Assembly (NCBI GenBank): GCA_902806565.1
Contig: CADCXA010000021.1
Location: forward strand, 1,612,001 to 1,676,000
Reading direction: 5' to 3'
Length of the DNA stretch: 64,000 nt
From: Hypoxylon rubiginosum
Lineage: Eukaryota; Ascomycota; Sordariomycetes; Xylariales; Hypoxylaceae
Shown: positions 1 to 11,323 of the stretch, in pieces
Position numbering within the stretch: position 1 is the first letter of the stretch
How the letters are laid out: each line of letters starts with the position of its first letter
Notes under the pieces: generated by a model
Told to the model about the DNA's origin: nothing
The model's database searches: none
The model's input: the letters and a program-made list of their open reading frames with translations, nothing else
Program-made: the position numbers and the translations under genes

Positions 1-622
1 CCATGTAAGGCAGCGGAACTTTTACTGCTCGTCGGGCGTGAGGAGTAGTGGAGTACTAGGTAGTACATCCCACCCACTTATGCGGTCAAGACATGCAGTC
101 AAGAATAGTCAAGAACGCGTCCTAGGTATAATTCGAATTTTTTGTCTGGTACCGCGTCTTTAGCTAGACGGCGCCGGGGTGACTTTAACCTCGTAACATG
201 ATTGGTCCAACTGCGATATAGGCAATAGGAATAGGAGCAGGGGCCACACTACTTCGCCCACCGTGCTAATTAGTATGTGCTATGAGGTAGGTAATTCCTC
301 CTTCGCACCTAAACTTGTTTTTTTTGCTTTTTGTTACCCCTTTTTTAATCTACATTCATAAAAAGGATCCCCCTTCCAGGGACCTGAATGCTGTATGCCG
401 TATGGGGGCCGGCAGGCTCTGACGTAGCATTACACCACCCACAGAGCGGAAAAAGCATTTACTTTTCGCCCTGAGGCATCGGGCACCGATCTTTACCAAA
501 TTGCATAGCCGTGGGGTTGCAGTGATCGATAGAATTATTCTAATTATCTTGATGTGATCGTGATCGGCGCCTACTACTGTAACCAAGGTGGTAACGCCGC
601 TTTGATATTCCAAACCCATCCC

Positions 623-680
623 ATGCGTTTGCTCATGCGTTTGCTCATGCGTGTGTGTGTGTATGTGTGTATGTGTGTCC
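623..680. repeat. 12-bp direct repeat running into a GT-rich microsatellite
   Basis: Two perfect copies of ATGCGTTTGCTC (623-646) are followed by a partial third copy that runs into a TG/TATG-rich tract up to about 680. Confidence 0.8.
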
Positions 681-831
681 ATCCTGAAGCCAATAACGGA
701 TCTTCAATGACAGGGGTATATCCAGTGTCTCTCCTAACCTCATCTGATATCGCTCGTGTTCGTCGATGGGTTTTCTTTCCCTCGTCTATCTACCAATACA
801 ATACCGTATACCTATACGTCTAACTCCTTAC

Positions 832-874
832 TGTGTGTATGTATGTGTGCGTATGTGTGTGTGTGTGTGTGTGT
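832..874. repeat. (GT)n microsatellite
   Basis: TGTG/TATG-rich tract ending in an uninterrupted run of TG dinucleotides. It lies directly beside the 3' end of the zinc-finger gene at 888. Confidence 0.9.
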
Positions 875-887
875 AGGGCAGACGGCA

Positions 888-1679
888 TCAATTCGGCGGC
901 GGCAGCCCGGACGCGCCTGAGTCGCCCATCGATCCTGCGCCCCAGTCGACCGCCTGCCAATGAATATCTTGGGAGGCCGCCACCGCTGCAGCTGCGAGCC
1001 GGGGGTTTCCTAAGACAGCCAGTCGACTGGGGCGCGGTCGACCATTGGAATATCGACGGATTCTGTTGCAGCTCTGCTTGGCTAGGTGCGTGTCCCTGGC
1101 CGAGTTGCGGGTGAAAATCGCCCCGCATAAGGGACATACGCCTTTGGTGCTGGCGCCCGACCTCTCCTTGACGTGCCTCACGAAATTACTCTTGGACGAG
1201 AATTCACGTCCGTTGCAACCGTGGTCCCAGCACCGGTGTTTTGCACCCCGATCCATTGACCGGTCTTCACTGCTCGGGTTGCCCAGGAAATCCGTCATCC
1301 CGGTACTCAGCTTATCCAAAGCATTGGGATACGGATCTGTTGACGCTAGATTGCCTGATATATGCTGTAATGATGCCATCGGCGCGTCATCTCCATTGAT
1401 ACGATTTCGTGATGTTTCAGTGTCGTCGACCCAGAAGAGACTGTGATATATGTTAGCTAGATGGTCCACTTTGACTGGTAACAGTAATAGCAATGAGACG
1501 GTATCAGCTTGCCTTCTTTGAGACAGTTCGTCGAATATGGCTGAGCCATCTAGGATGGGATCTACAAATCCCGCGAAGTCGGACGACGATATGGTGCCCG
1601 AGCAATGATAATCCAGTTGCTGGACGTGACTGTGAGGCTTCCTACTCTTCACGCCGTGCGCATGCTTCTGTCTTATCAT
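888..1679 (-). CDS. Zinc-finger protein (fungal C2H2/C2HC-like pair), 5' end uncertain
   Basis: An open frame of 263 codons from the first in-frame ATG at 1679. The frame stays open upstream to about 1790 through a hydrophobic stretch ([14 protein letters not shown]), so an upstream exon with the real start is possible. The C-terminal half carries two linked finger-like motifs. The first is CWDHGC followed by [11 protein letters not shown] and a histidine, and its second histidine is not at the usual spacing. The second is [27 protein letters not shown], that is C-x2-C-x12-H-x4-C. Such pairs are common in fungal nuclear or putative transcription-factor proteins. No Zn2Cys6 motif is present. 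It faces away from the FAS genes, across 2.5 kb of DNA without genes, so a regulatory link with them is speculation. Function and exact gene model are uncertain. Confidence 0.55.
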   Translation of the reverse strand: MIRQKHAHGVKSRKPHSHVQQLDYHCSGTISSSDFAGFVDPILDGSAIFDELSQRRQADTVSLLLLLPVKVDHLANIYHSLFWVDDTETSRNRINGDDAPMASLQHISGNLASTDPYPNALDKLSTGMTDFLGNPSSEDRSMDRGAKHRCWDHGCNGREFSSKSNFVRHVKERSGASTKGVCPLCGAIFTRNSARDTHLAKQSCNRIRRYSNGRPRPSRLAVLGNPRLAAAAVAASQDIHWQAVDWGAGSMGDSGASGLPPPN

Positions 1680-4206
1680 GTTGACGACGGTGATGGCGAT
1701 GCCGACGAGAGCTTTGTAACTACCAGTAAGCACGAGGAGACTGGAGAGGTTCGAGAGTGTAGTAGAAGGGTTGATGCCACGCTGTAGTTGTTTCTAATAA
1801 TTGGCTGCTTATAGCGAGGAAGGGGCTTATCTCAGACGTGCTGTATGTAGTTCGTAGACGTCTTACCCGCCAGCCCGGATATTAAATACTTCTGAGATAT
1901 TAAATACCCAAAACCGTCCGTCCGGCTGGAGACCACCAGTAGCCGACGTTGATATAGTCTTATCACGGGAGAGCGTCGGCAGCCCTAGCTACCCCCGCGG
2001 GTATTCCAAAGGCAAACCCCAATGAGCTGGGCGATGGCGACTTGCCGAGAGAAGTAAAATAGGAACAGGTCAGCATCGAACGTCTTCTGGTCTGACCTAA
2101 GGTTTCAGTGAACCTTTGCGGCCCCTGGGAAGAGAGCACAGCAGCAAGCAAAGGCCCAACAGGTACGAACGCTCTGCAGCGATTCGAGAAAGTCTCGAGC
2201 CGGTCTAGAACGCAGGTAGCAATTGGTATGCCAGGTCGGTCCTTTTTTTATGGCTCTGGGCTACCCCATGGAATGACGATGCTGGAAGCGATAAGAGCAG
2301 CTCTGTTGAGCAAATGGTGGGCCTGGACAACCCCAGACAAAGCAGACAAGGCTCATCTGTATGTCAGACTCTCTGGGACTCGACGTACACCCGCTCCCGC
2401 AGCAGATCTAGACCCACGCAGCTCCGCAGAGGATGGGCATCTCGCATGTATTATCCCTAGGCCATGCTCCCTTTCTGGACGGGCTGAAGGTACCCGGTCC
2501 AGCTACGGTGCTACGCCCGCTGTCGACGGTAGCTAGTAACGTGACCTTCGCTGCAGGGTCGTCGGCTAAAGTCAACCCTGTGGCCTTCGTGGATTGGGCT
2601 GGCCAGCAAGCCACGCAAAACCCGTTGGCATTTCCACGACCATAACGGGATCGGTCCGTATAACCTCTGAGCGAACGTTTGGAGCTTAGTTGGCATCCTG
2701 TGAGGTTGACATAAGCATAAAAAGCTGAAGTCGAGTTTGGTCCCGTCCGAAAAGGTAATATGACCCGGTGGCGCCCTAATCGGGATAAATGAGCGCCACA
2801 ATATTGTTTTTTCTATCTACCAGGTAGGGCTCCGCCGTAGGGCACCATCTACTATGTAAGCTCGATCTACTAGCTTACCTGGGCAGTTCTGGCATTAATC
2901 AGCCTATACAATCGAAGACGTGGAAATGATAAATCAAGTTTTAAGGAGCCCAGGGCTGCGTATTTTTAGAATAAGCCGCCTTTCCCTTTCAAGACACATG
3001 TTTACTTCCGAATTCTCGGTATATCATATCATGACTTTGTATGTGAATCGCTTACGGATTCTACGGAACAACCTGACAGGACCTGGGGTTTTGCTGCGGC
3101 TTAGCTACAGCAGCAGCACCTACCACTACTGTAGTCTGTATGTACGAACAACGTGAAGGAGATCTTGGCAGAACCGAATTGGCGCATCGTGGGGGTCATT
3201 GGTCACGCTCGTCACGCTGACGCTCCCTTCAAATTTCGATTTCCCGCTCAGCCACGAGATCTAAAGAAGGATTCTAGGTTCAAGCGAGCAACCGCGAACC
3301 GAATCCGGGTGCTTTAGGGTGCGTCCAGTCTGCGATCGAGCATTTGCCATCACATAAGGTCCTGACATGACGAACGGTCCTTGAAACAGTAACCAGGGCG
3401 TCACGCCATGCGGCGCAGCATGCAAGCTGCATCTTCGTGCATGAAGGTAGATATATGAGCAAGATGAGGGAGCAATAACGAGCGGTAGCTTACAGCTTAC
3501 ATAGTAGGTATGCTACTACAAAAGAAAGCTTCTTAATTTACAGCCCTCGCTTAAGGTTACGAGAAACGAAACGAACGTCCGACGTCAGGGCAAAGGGGAG
3601 GTTGCCAAATATACTATGTCATCATGGCCGACGGCGTGAATACCTGGAATCAGCTAGACTGGGCGGAAGCTGGGCAATCTAGAAATCAATAGAGCGACGC
3701 TGCTTTGCGCAGATGTTACCCATCCCGATTTTACACGAACATTTCTCTGCGCTTTCTCGCTCTTCGGGTTTGACGCTTATACGCCGTACGGCAGGATGCA
3801 AACTGTACTTACTTAGGTACAGATGGGATTGAAAGAGAAAAAATCAGAAAAAAATCATGCAATTTACGGGAATATCAATATCACCGGATTATGTCCGCTT
3901 TGCAGTTTGCAGTATGGTATGTTTTGAGATTATGAATGGATATCTTTATTTGCCATTTGATAGGTCTAGTTAACGCCCAACCAGTATTAGTCGAACAACG
4001 AATACGCCCTATGAATGATGAATGGGGAACGAAAGAAAAAAAAAAGAATACATGATATGCAGCCTTAACGCCGATCTCATCCGTTTGGGAAATATGAACA
4101 CAAGCCGTAAATCTACCTAGGTACCTGCCCCCCCTTCTTCCTCCGTATGGAAATGTTCGACGCAAGATTACGCCGCTGCTACGTCGTGCTTACTTTGGGT
4201 CTGGTT
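1680..4206. other. Intergenic region without recognisable gene
   Basis: About 2.5 kb between the zinc-finger gene and the 3' end of FAS beta. Only short frames occur and none carries a motif I recognise. No repeats or mobile-element ends were seen. A TACCTAGGTACC-type palindrome is present near 4114-4125. Confidence 0.5.
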
Positions 4207-7200
4207 CTAACACACACGGGGCCAGTCCTCCAGCACCTTGGCGATCCGAGGGGACCGAGTCATCTCGTGCACGTAGGCGAAGTAGTCCCGCGTGAGCGCG
4301 AACGGCCGCGCCGTCAGGTTGGGCACGTACCTGCCCACGAGCTGCTCGGGGTCGACGCTCTCGCGCTTCAGGTTCTGGAGCAGGAAGGCCCGGAACGGCT
4401 GCACCCCCGGCCGTAGATACGAGCTGTGGAACGGCACGTCGATGCCCCGGAGCGGCACCGTCGCGCGCCCGCGCGCCAGCGCCAGGGGCGTGGGCTTGGA
4501 CCGCGTGCGCCGATCGGCCTCCTCGACGATGCTCGTCAGCAATAGATCGCCGCCGTCGTGACCCTGCAGGCCTTGCTGCTCTGATCCTCCTTCGAGCAGC
4601 CGCACGTCCACGTTGCGCGCCTTGACGGCGTCCAGGACCTCCCCCAGCACGTCGAGCGCCCGCAGGTCGCCCGCGCATACGTACTGCATGTTGCGCACGT
4701 TGTAGTTGACGATCTCGACGAACGACCCGGTAGCCGCGGATACGGCCCGGACGACGCGCTCGAGCGCTGACTCGCTGAACCGCGCGCTGACGCGCGACGG
4801 GTCGACCGCCGACATGGAGTAGTCGGACCGCCCGGCCTCGTCGCGCGCTACCGCCACCTGCATGCACAGGCCCCGGTAGAACACGACCGACACCAGCGTC
4901 TCGACCGGCATGACCTTGGCGATGGACGCCAGCGCGCTGTACTCCCCGAGCGAGTGCCCGGCGAACACGCTGTCCTTGCGGATCACGCCCTGGGCGCGCA
5001 GGTCCTCGAACACCGCCATTTGCATCAGGGTCAGCGCTGGCTGCGTGAACTGCGTCGCCGACAGCAGGCCGCCGGGGGAGCGGAACGTGTAGGATGTAGT
5101 GTGCTCCGTGATGGTCTTAAAGACCTTGTCCTGCTTGGGACTGCCGTCGGCCGCCAGCTCGAGGCTCTGGCAGGTCATGGCCATGTAGTTTTGCCGGATC
5201 GCCTTGCCCCGCGCGCCGCCGAAGTAGACGGTAAGCTCCTTGGGGTCGTTCCGTACGATCTCGAGTATAGAGAAGCCTGTGTCATAAAGTTAGTACGAAG
5301 ATGTTAAGTGAAAGTCTCATTCATGATTGTTAACGTACCGAACGTGTCGAGGAAATGTCTGTCCGCGCGGTCCCAGACGTCCCTCGCAACCGCACTCTTC
5401 TCGTATAGTTCCATGCCCATGCCCTTCTCCTGCGAGCCCTGACCCGTGAAGATGTATGCCGAGGTGGGCTGCTCGATGATGGCCTCACCTACAAGTACTT
5501 TCTCTTTGGTCTCGTCGCTTTTGACTACCTCGATCTGGATAATCATGGATCCAGCTACCATACCAATGTGCTGCAGCTGCACCTCGAGCCGGTCGCCAGG
5601 TAATACCATGCCAGTAAACTTGACGTTAAAATCGCGCATCCTGTGCGCATGGTTCTCCGTCGCCCAAGTCTCAACGAGGCTCCTGACAGCCCCGCTCGTG
5701 TACATGCCATGGGTGATGGTGCCAGGCAGGTTGACATACTGGGAGAAGACGCGCGAAACGTGGACCGGGTTGAAATCGCCCGATACGCGCGCGTAGTTCT
5801 CGTTGGAGACCGGCGCCTCGATCTCCAGCGGGGTCTTGCCGTGGTTGTTCTGGATCGGGATCGAGTGCTTGAAATACGTAGGCTGGTCGAGCTTGGCGCC
5901 GGCCCGGTTGAGGTACTCGAGGACCGGGTTGCCGCGCGACGGTCCGCTAGAGATGTAGCTCACGGTGCCGACGCGGACTAGCTCCTTGGTCGTCGGGAGT
6001 TCGACCTCGGCCGTGCCGTGCGTCTCGACGGAGGCGAATACCACCTTGTCGCTAAATCGGGTCGAGGTGCGCAGCCTGAATACGACGCTGTTTCCCAGTA
6101 GTAGCTCTTCGGCGTCTTCCCTTTCGAGCTTTAGCCATTTCTTGGCTTTCAGCACGGCCACGTCTCGCGCGCTCTTGAGGTGCACCCGGACGGGCGTCTC
6201 GTCCTTGCGCTGGAACGTCTTCTCCCACTCGGCGAAGATGCCGCGGTAGAAGAACTGCGATGTGACCTGCATCACGGGCTTTTCGTCGTCGCGCATGATG
6301 GTGCCGCACACCTCGACCATCTGGCCCGAGTCTTGGTTGACGATGGCGGTGATCTCGGACGTGGTGCTCAGTTTATCGCCTTTCTTGAAGGGCGTCGCAC
6401 CCGGCATCATGCAGAACCGGTTTGACAGGTGCACGAGCTTCAGGAGATCCCCATCCACGGCGTGGAATAGGGGCTCCATGAGAGCCTTCCAGCCGACAAT
6501 AATAGCGAAGTCCATAGGCGCTAGATGATCCCGCCCAGGTCGTTCGATGTACGACTCAGCAGTATTGCCCACTGCGCGTGCGAACTGGCGGATTGCGCTG
6601 CTAGATACGGTAGTCATACCCCCATCGAAGCGGCTCAGGGCTGCATCTAAGGAAGCGGCGGGCCTGTCGTTGCCGAACCAGAGCTGGTAGTAGAAGTCCT
6701 TGATACGCTCATTCCGAGAAGCCATTTCCTCGCGGATTGGTGCGTAGCCGGCTTCCGGATGGTAAGTAAAAAGCAGAGGAAGCGTAACTGGTCTGCCCGT
6801 GGCGGTGCGATGCTCGATCAGATATAAGGGAACGACGTTTCCAGACAGGGGCCCGATCTTTATCGTGGGCAATTGCTTGCCGCCGACGATCTCTTCAACA
6901 GTAATGACGGTTCTGTCTGGGTTCTCAGGATACGATATATCTACTTTCATGCCGCGGGAGGGGGCAAGAAGACGGTGAAGTGGGTTCACCTCAAAACGAT
7001 GCCCCTGAATGAAGATGTCCGCGGCGAATAAGGCTCGTCGCCACGTTGCTTGTCCGCCTGCAAGGAGTTTTATCCACTGATCTCTGCTTGGAAGGGTCTT
7101 TCCCGGAATAAACAACCTCGTCTCCCTGTGAGTCTCGGCGATAGCGACGCCTTCGAGGATTGGGTGAGCACCCAAGGTGGTATCTACCATCTTGTCCCCA

Positions 7201-10200
7201 AAGTACTCAATTGTCGGTATCCTTTCCGCATTGTCCTCGTAAATATCGCGTTTAAGCAACTGAATATGACCATCATGGACGCGATCAAGGATATCCTTGA
7301 TCGATTCTTCGGTGGTGGTTGAATATTTAGCGGCTACAGGCCCGTGGAGGATGCATACTCTGCCGACGTCCTGGTCGACAACAGCATCGAGGTCCTCAGA
7401 TTGCCACAGTGAATCCTTCTTGAACCACACTTCAAAGTCTTCGTCTAGACATGGAACGAATGGTGCGGGCTTTTGACCCACCCGTCTACAAAGGCTCAAG
7501 AAATGTAGACAGTCTTGAGCATTCATAAGCTGAGTGGCTGCTAGTGGGTGCGCCGCGATGAGTTTCTTGACGGTTGGTAATGGGTCATCCAGCTCACTGT
7601 ACGTCTCTATGAGTGTTGTACCCGGGGCAATTGAATGCGTGGCGAGGCGCTGTTCCACGTAGCGGATGAAGTCTCCAGTCAGCTTAGCAAGAGACGTATC
7701 GATCCACCTCTTCTGGTGCTTGATGAACATGAGCTCGACCATCCTAGAGACGACCTCAGCATAGGTCATCTCTTGGAGATCGACGGCCTTCCCAGCCGCA
7801 GTGCGACCGAACCAAGGCTTCTGGAAATCGGTATTGAGCCTTCGGATAATGTAGTCGCGGGTGTCTTTCTTCTTTAGTTCTGCTACTCGCTTCTCTTTGG
7901 GCAGGCTGAAGATCTTCTGGTCCATTTCAGCCCAGAATATGACTCCGCGAGTTGCTAGTTTATGGATCGGCTCTCCCATTTCAGACCGAACTGTGAGAAC
8001 ACCGCCTCCGCCGACAGGCTTCTGGTACGTCTTCTCCCATTCCTGGTCATCGACACCATGGGCATTGACGATTGCTTGTTTCGCCCCAATTGATGTGTGC
8101 GCCTCCTGGGCGACCATGCATCGGCTTCCAAAGAGAACTCCATCGAAAGGCATGGGCGGGTGGCCGAATTTAGTGGCCCAGGTACCGTTGAGATAGGGGT
8201 AAGTATCGTCGGCGCCACCAAAGCCAGAGCCTGCAACGAGCACGATATTAGGGCAGCGCCGTATCTTGCTGTACATCTCTATAATTGGCTCGTGAAAGTC
8301 TTCGCACGAGTGATGGCCACCGCCCCGACCGCCGGTCCACTGCATTATTATAGGGAACCCTACATTGGCATGGGCGATCTTGATTACTTGTTGGATAGCT
8401 TGGATGGAGCCGGGCTTGAACCCAATCTGTCTGATTCCGAGATTTCGAATGTACTCATTCGCAATCTCGAGAGAGGGAACACCAGCACCAATAGTGAGCC
8501 CCTTGATTGGTAGGCCCTTGGCACACAAATCGCGTACTAGCGGAATCTGCCACGCAATGGCCTTGGGGCTGGCATATATGACATTAAGCACAATGCCGCG
8601 GCCTGGAGGAATCTCATTCGAGATCTTCGTGATCGCTTCGGTCAGGCTGTTCCCGTCGTAATAGCCACCGCAGGCTAGCTCGACTTCATAACCAGCTTTC
8701 GTCGCAGCGGCTACAAAGTCCCAGTGCACCGTGGTCGGAGTCATCCCGGCAACCATAACAGGTGGGAGGCCAAGCAGCCTGCTCATCTTTGTATCAACAA
8801 ACGTCCGGCCAGAAGAGGTCTTGATAAGCTTCGGTCCGTATTTCTTAGCCCAGTTTACGCCGTACGTCAGATCTGACTTATTGCGAGCGAATATTTCGTG
8901 TTTGCATCCAAGTTCGGGGTGCGTGGGGTTCGTAATGTTGGTTGCGAGAATGACACGGGCTCCTGTACCGTCTTTGAGGCGGCTCGTGAGGCCAGCTACG
9001 CCTGCAGTCCGCCCAGGACCAAAGTCTAGGATGTGTGTGGCATCGGGCATCGCAATAGCCTTATCCCAGTGCACTGGGTCCTGGCAGATCATTTGAACCA
9101 AAGCCGGCACGATATTCTCCTCATCCTGTAGTTTATTCCTGATGTCCCTTCCGCTGAATGTGGAGTACACGGGAATAGCAAGCTCGTGGGGAGATATCTT
9201 CGTCTCCTTCAAGTCCTCTCGAAGGGCTTCGATCGCCGATCGTAGATAAGGACTGTGGAAGGGAGCCGTAATTGGGAGAAACCTGTTGGTGATGTGTAGC
9301 TTTCGCTGACTGAAAGGGACACGAGATTCATCTCCGCTCTCGCTTGCTTTCACTCTGCGAAGCTGTACGTTAAGCCCGTATAATGCCATCGGTGGGCCGG
9401 CAACCACGAAGTTCTTCGCGCCATTTACCAACGCCACTACGATCTGTCGGTCTTCCGATAGTACTCGATTTACGTTGACGATATGCTTTTCGAGTGCTTC
9501 ACGGGACATACCCCTTATAGAAAGAGCTGCGGTTGGTTCGCCCTCCCCATACGCTATCGAGTCTTCCAGCGCACTTGGCGCGATAGAAGGGAGAGGGTAC
9601 GCCTCTTGGCTGCGAACACCGATCCAGAAGAGTATCGTAAGGGCCTTCTTCCCTTGCACTTCAAAGCTCTCCCAGTCCGTGGATGCAGCAATGATAGCTG
9701 CGAGGATAATCCCTTGAGAGTGACCAGTTGTGCCCGATAGACGATTCCTCATGCCACCGGGATGGGTTCCGAGGGCAGAGGTTGTGACTATGTAATGGAG
9801 GATCTGTAACAATCCAATTAAGGGGAAGCTCACTGGTGCAGAGACAAGGTAGTCGAAATCCGGCTGGGACTCGGGGTGCTGTAGCCAGCGCATGATATCG
9901 AGGCCATGCGCGAAGGCCTGGGAAGCTCTAGCATCGCGCGAGAGGCGTTCAAGCACGCGCCCCGCAGGAACGAGGAAACGTCTTGTTAGCGATGGGTAAG
10001 TCTCATAGACGTCTCGCAATTCGTCCAGATAGGTTTTCGTGTTGCCTTGGCCGCCGAATACAGCGTACACGCGAGCGGTGCCTTTCAAAGCCGCACGCAT
10101 CAAAGCTGACTCGGGGACGCCTGTGGGCCGCCTCACTGCGCCCACGGCAAGATAGTAGGTCCGTATCACCGCATGCTTGTCGATATCCTCAGGAAGCGAG

Positions 10201-10574
10201 GCGACATATGCATGAACTTCCTCGTGGTGTAGCACTTCTTGCTCAAATGACTGGAGGACGAATTTTAAGACTTCCTTATCCAGGCTGGAATCGAGTTGAG
10301 ACTCTAACTCGGTGGCAATAAATCCGAGGAAATTCGAGACGAGCTCAATGATAGATGATGGCTCATTGCTCTCACTGCTCTGTTCCTTCGAGTTGAGGAG
10401 CGTTTTCAGGAATCTGTCTCGTAGTCGTGTTGCGCTGGCGTATAGAAAGGTCGGTATTATGAATGTATAATCGAGAGTTTTATTGATTAAGGTGAGTGGT
10501 TGAGATTGAGGGCCAAGCTCAGAATCTGGCGTGAAGATATCCGGACCTGAGTCCGATCCGTCTATGTCTAACAT
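4207..10574 (-). CDS. Fungal type I fatty acid synthase subunit beta (hexanoate-synthase-like partner of FAS alpha)
   Basis: Two exons, 10574-5339 and 5276-4207, joined by a 62-bp GTACGT..CAG intron. The join gives 2101 residues and restores the family sequence DTFG|FSILEIV. Domains in order: acetyltransferase with GHSQG (nucleophile about Ser286); FMN enoyl reductase (VMVAGMTPTTV near residue 605, GGRGGGHHSCEDFHEP near 745); MaoC-type dehydratase (GDFNPVHV, His about 1605); malonyl/palmitoyl transferase opening with FTGQGSQEKGMGM and carrying GHSLGEYSALA (Ser about 1854). All four catalytic regions look intact and the length matches the family (about 2050-2100). The frame extends 17 codons upstream only from a TTG, so the ATG at 10574 is taken as the start. 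It is transcribed divergently from FAS alpha, as FAS pairs in metabolite clusters often are. Being a cluster-type rather than the primary FAS is inferred from the truncated alpha partner. Acts in the cytosol as an alpha6beta6 complex. Confidence 0.93.
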
Positions 10575-10975
10575 GGCTGCGATGAAGATGTAGTTGTCCG
10601 AATTTTTGCGCCTTATTCCTAGCAATTTCAGATGAATTATTAAAAATTCCTGCTGACTGCTTGTGAGGTGTTACTAACACCTATGCGATGTAAATGAACG
10701 GAGTAGGTGATCGCTTTGGTATAATGAATATTAGTAGTGATGCGGTGTGAGTACTGACGAGCGGCTTATAGGAGGTATATGAACGATTAAACTATTCTCT
10801 TCATAGCGAGGAAGTGCGCATGGCCTCGACTTCATAGAGAAATGGACGCACGGAATTGTTATGTGCTGTCTTTCTATTCCGCCAAGAAACGCCTGTAATG
10901 GACCAAAGGCTAGGCTTGTTAATTGACTGGAATGCGGGATTACGGGAGGATGGTGGTATTCAGGCCCTGAAAATT

Positions 10976-10988
10976 CGGGACTTTCCCG
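10976..10988. promoter_or_regulatory. Palindrome CGGGA-CTT-TCCCG, candidate zinc-cluster factor site
   Basis: A perfect 5-bp inverted repeat with a 3-bp spacer, containing CGG and CCG half-sites in inverted orientation. Zn2Cys6 regulators of fungal clusters typically bind CGG half-site pairs. It lies about midway between the two FAS start codons. Its function is inferred only. Confidence 0.35.
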
Positions 10989-11249
10989 CCACTGTAACCG
11001 GAATAAGGGATTGCAGGATTTGGGGATTCAGGGAATTGGGGACGGGCCATGACAGAACAATTAGGCCTAGAGGGTCTGTAAAGACAAGTGAAACTCATTG
11101 AATAGTAGCATAACTGTCAGCCAGATCAAAAATATGAATTGCTATTCATACATACCTAAGGCTAAGTAGTCAGTTCAGTTTACTGTCGCTCTCTGTTTCT
11201 CTCATTTCTTGAATACCTAATCCAAGAGGACATACATACCTCTCATCTG

Positions 11250-11259
11250 TCGTGCACGA
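11250..11259. promoter_or_regulatory. Perfect 10-bp palindrome TCGTGCACGA
   Basis: TCG-N4-CGA, 65 bp upstream of the FAS alpha ATG. It resembles, but does not match, the TCG-N5-CGA site bound by AflR-type regulators because the spacer is one base shorter. It may be a factor site or chance. Confidence 0.3.
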
Positions 11260-11323
11260 GAACTGCACACATCCCATTACACCTTAGGCCAACGTTAGCA
11301 CGCTCACTTGCAAGGCCGTCAAG

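Larger units (their letters stand above)
1..887. other. Intergenic left edge
   Basis: No credible gene is visible. The stretch holds short homopolymer runs and the simple-sequence repeats listed separately. Short open frames here contain mostly simple-repeat translation (Thr-His or Cys-Val runs) and resemble no protein family known to me. Confidence 0.5.
10575..11323. promoter_or_regulatory. Bidirectional promoter of the FAS beta/alpha pair
   Basis: 749 bp between the two divergent start codons. It contains a CT-rich tract (about 11180-11215) shortly before the alpha ATG, as is common in fungal promoters, an ATTGG (inverted CCAAT) at 11035-11039, and the two palindromes listed separately. 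A short open frame at 10856-11101 is not considered a gene. Confidence 0.7.

Noticed and set aside
1963..2801. Short frames between the zinc-finger gene and FAS beta
   Set aside because: None shows a domain, splice-linked continuation or repeat. I could not connect any of them to the zinc-finger gene as an upstream exon.
10575..10625. 17-codon upstream extension of FAS beta
   Set aside because: It begins with TTG, not ATG. The first in-frame ATG is at 10574 and the usual family N-terminus needs no extension.
10856..11101. 81-codon frame in the FAS promoter
   Set aside because: No family similarity, and it sits inside the divergent promoter. Possibly an unrelated chance frame.
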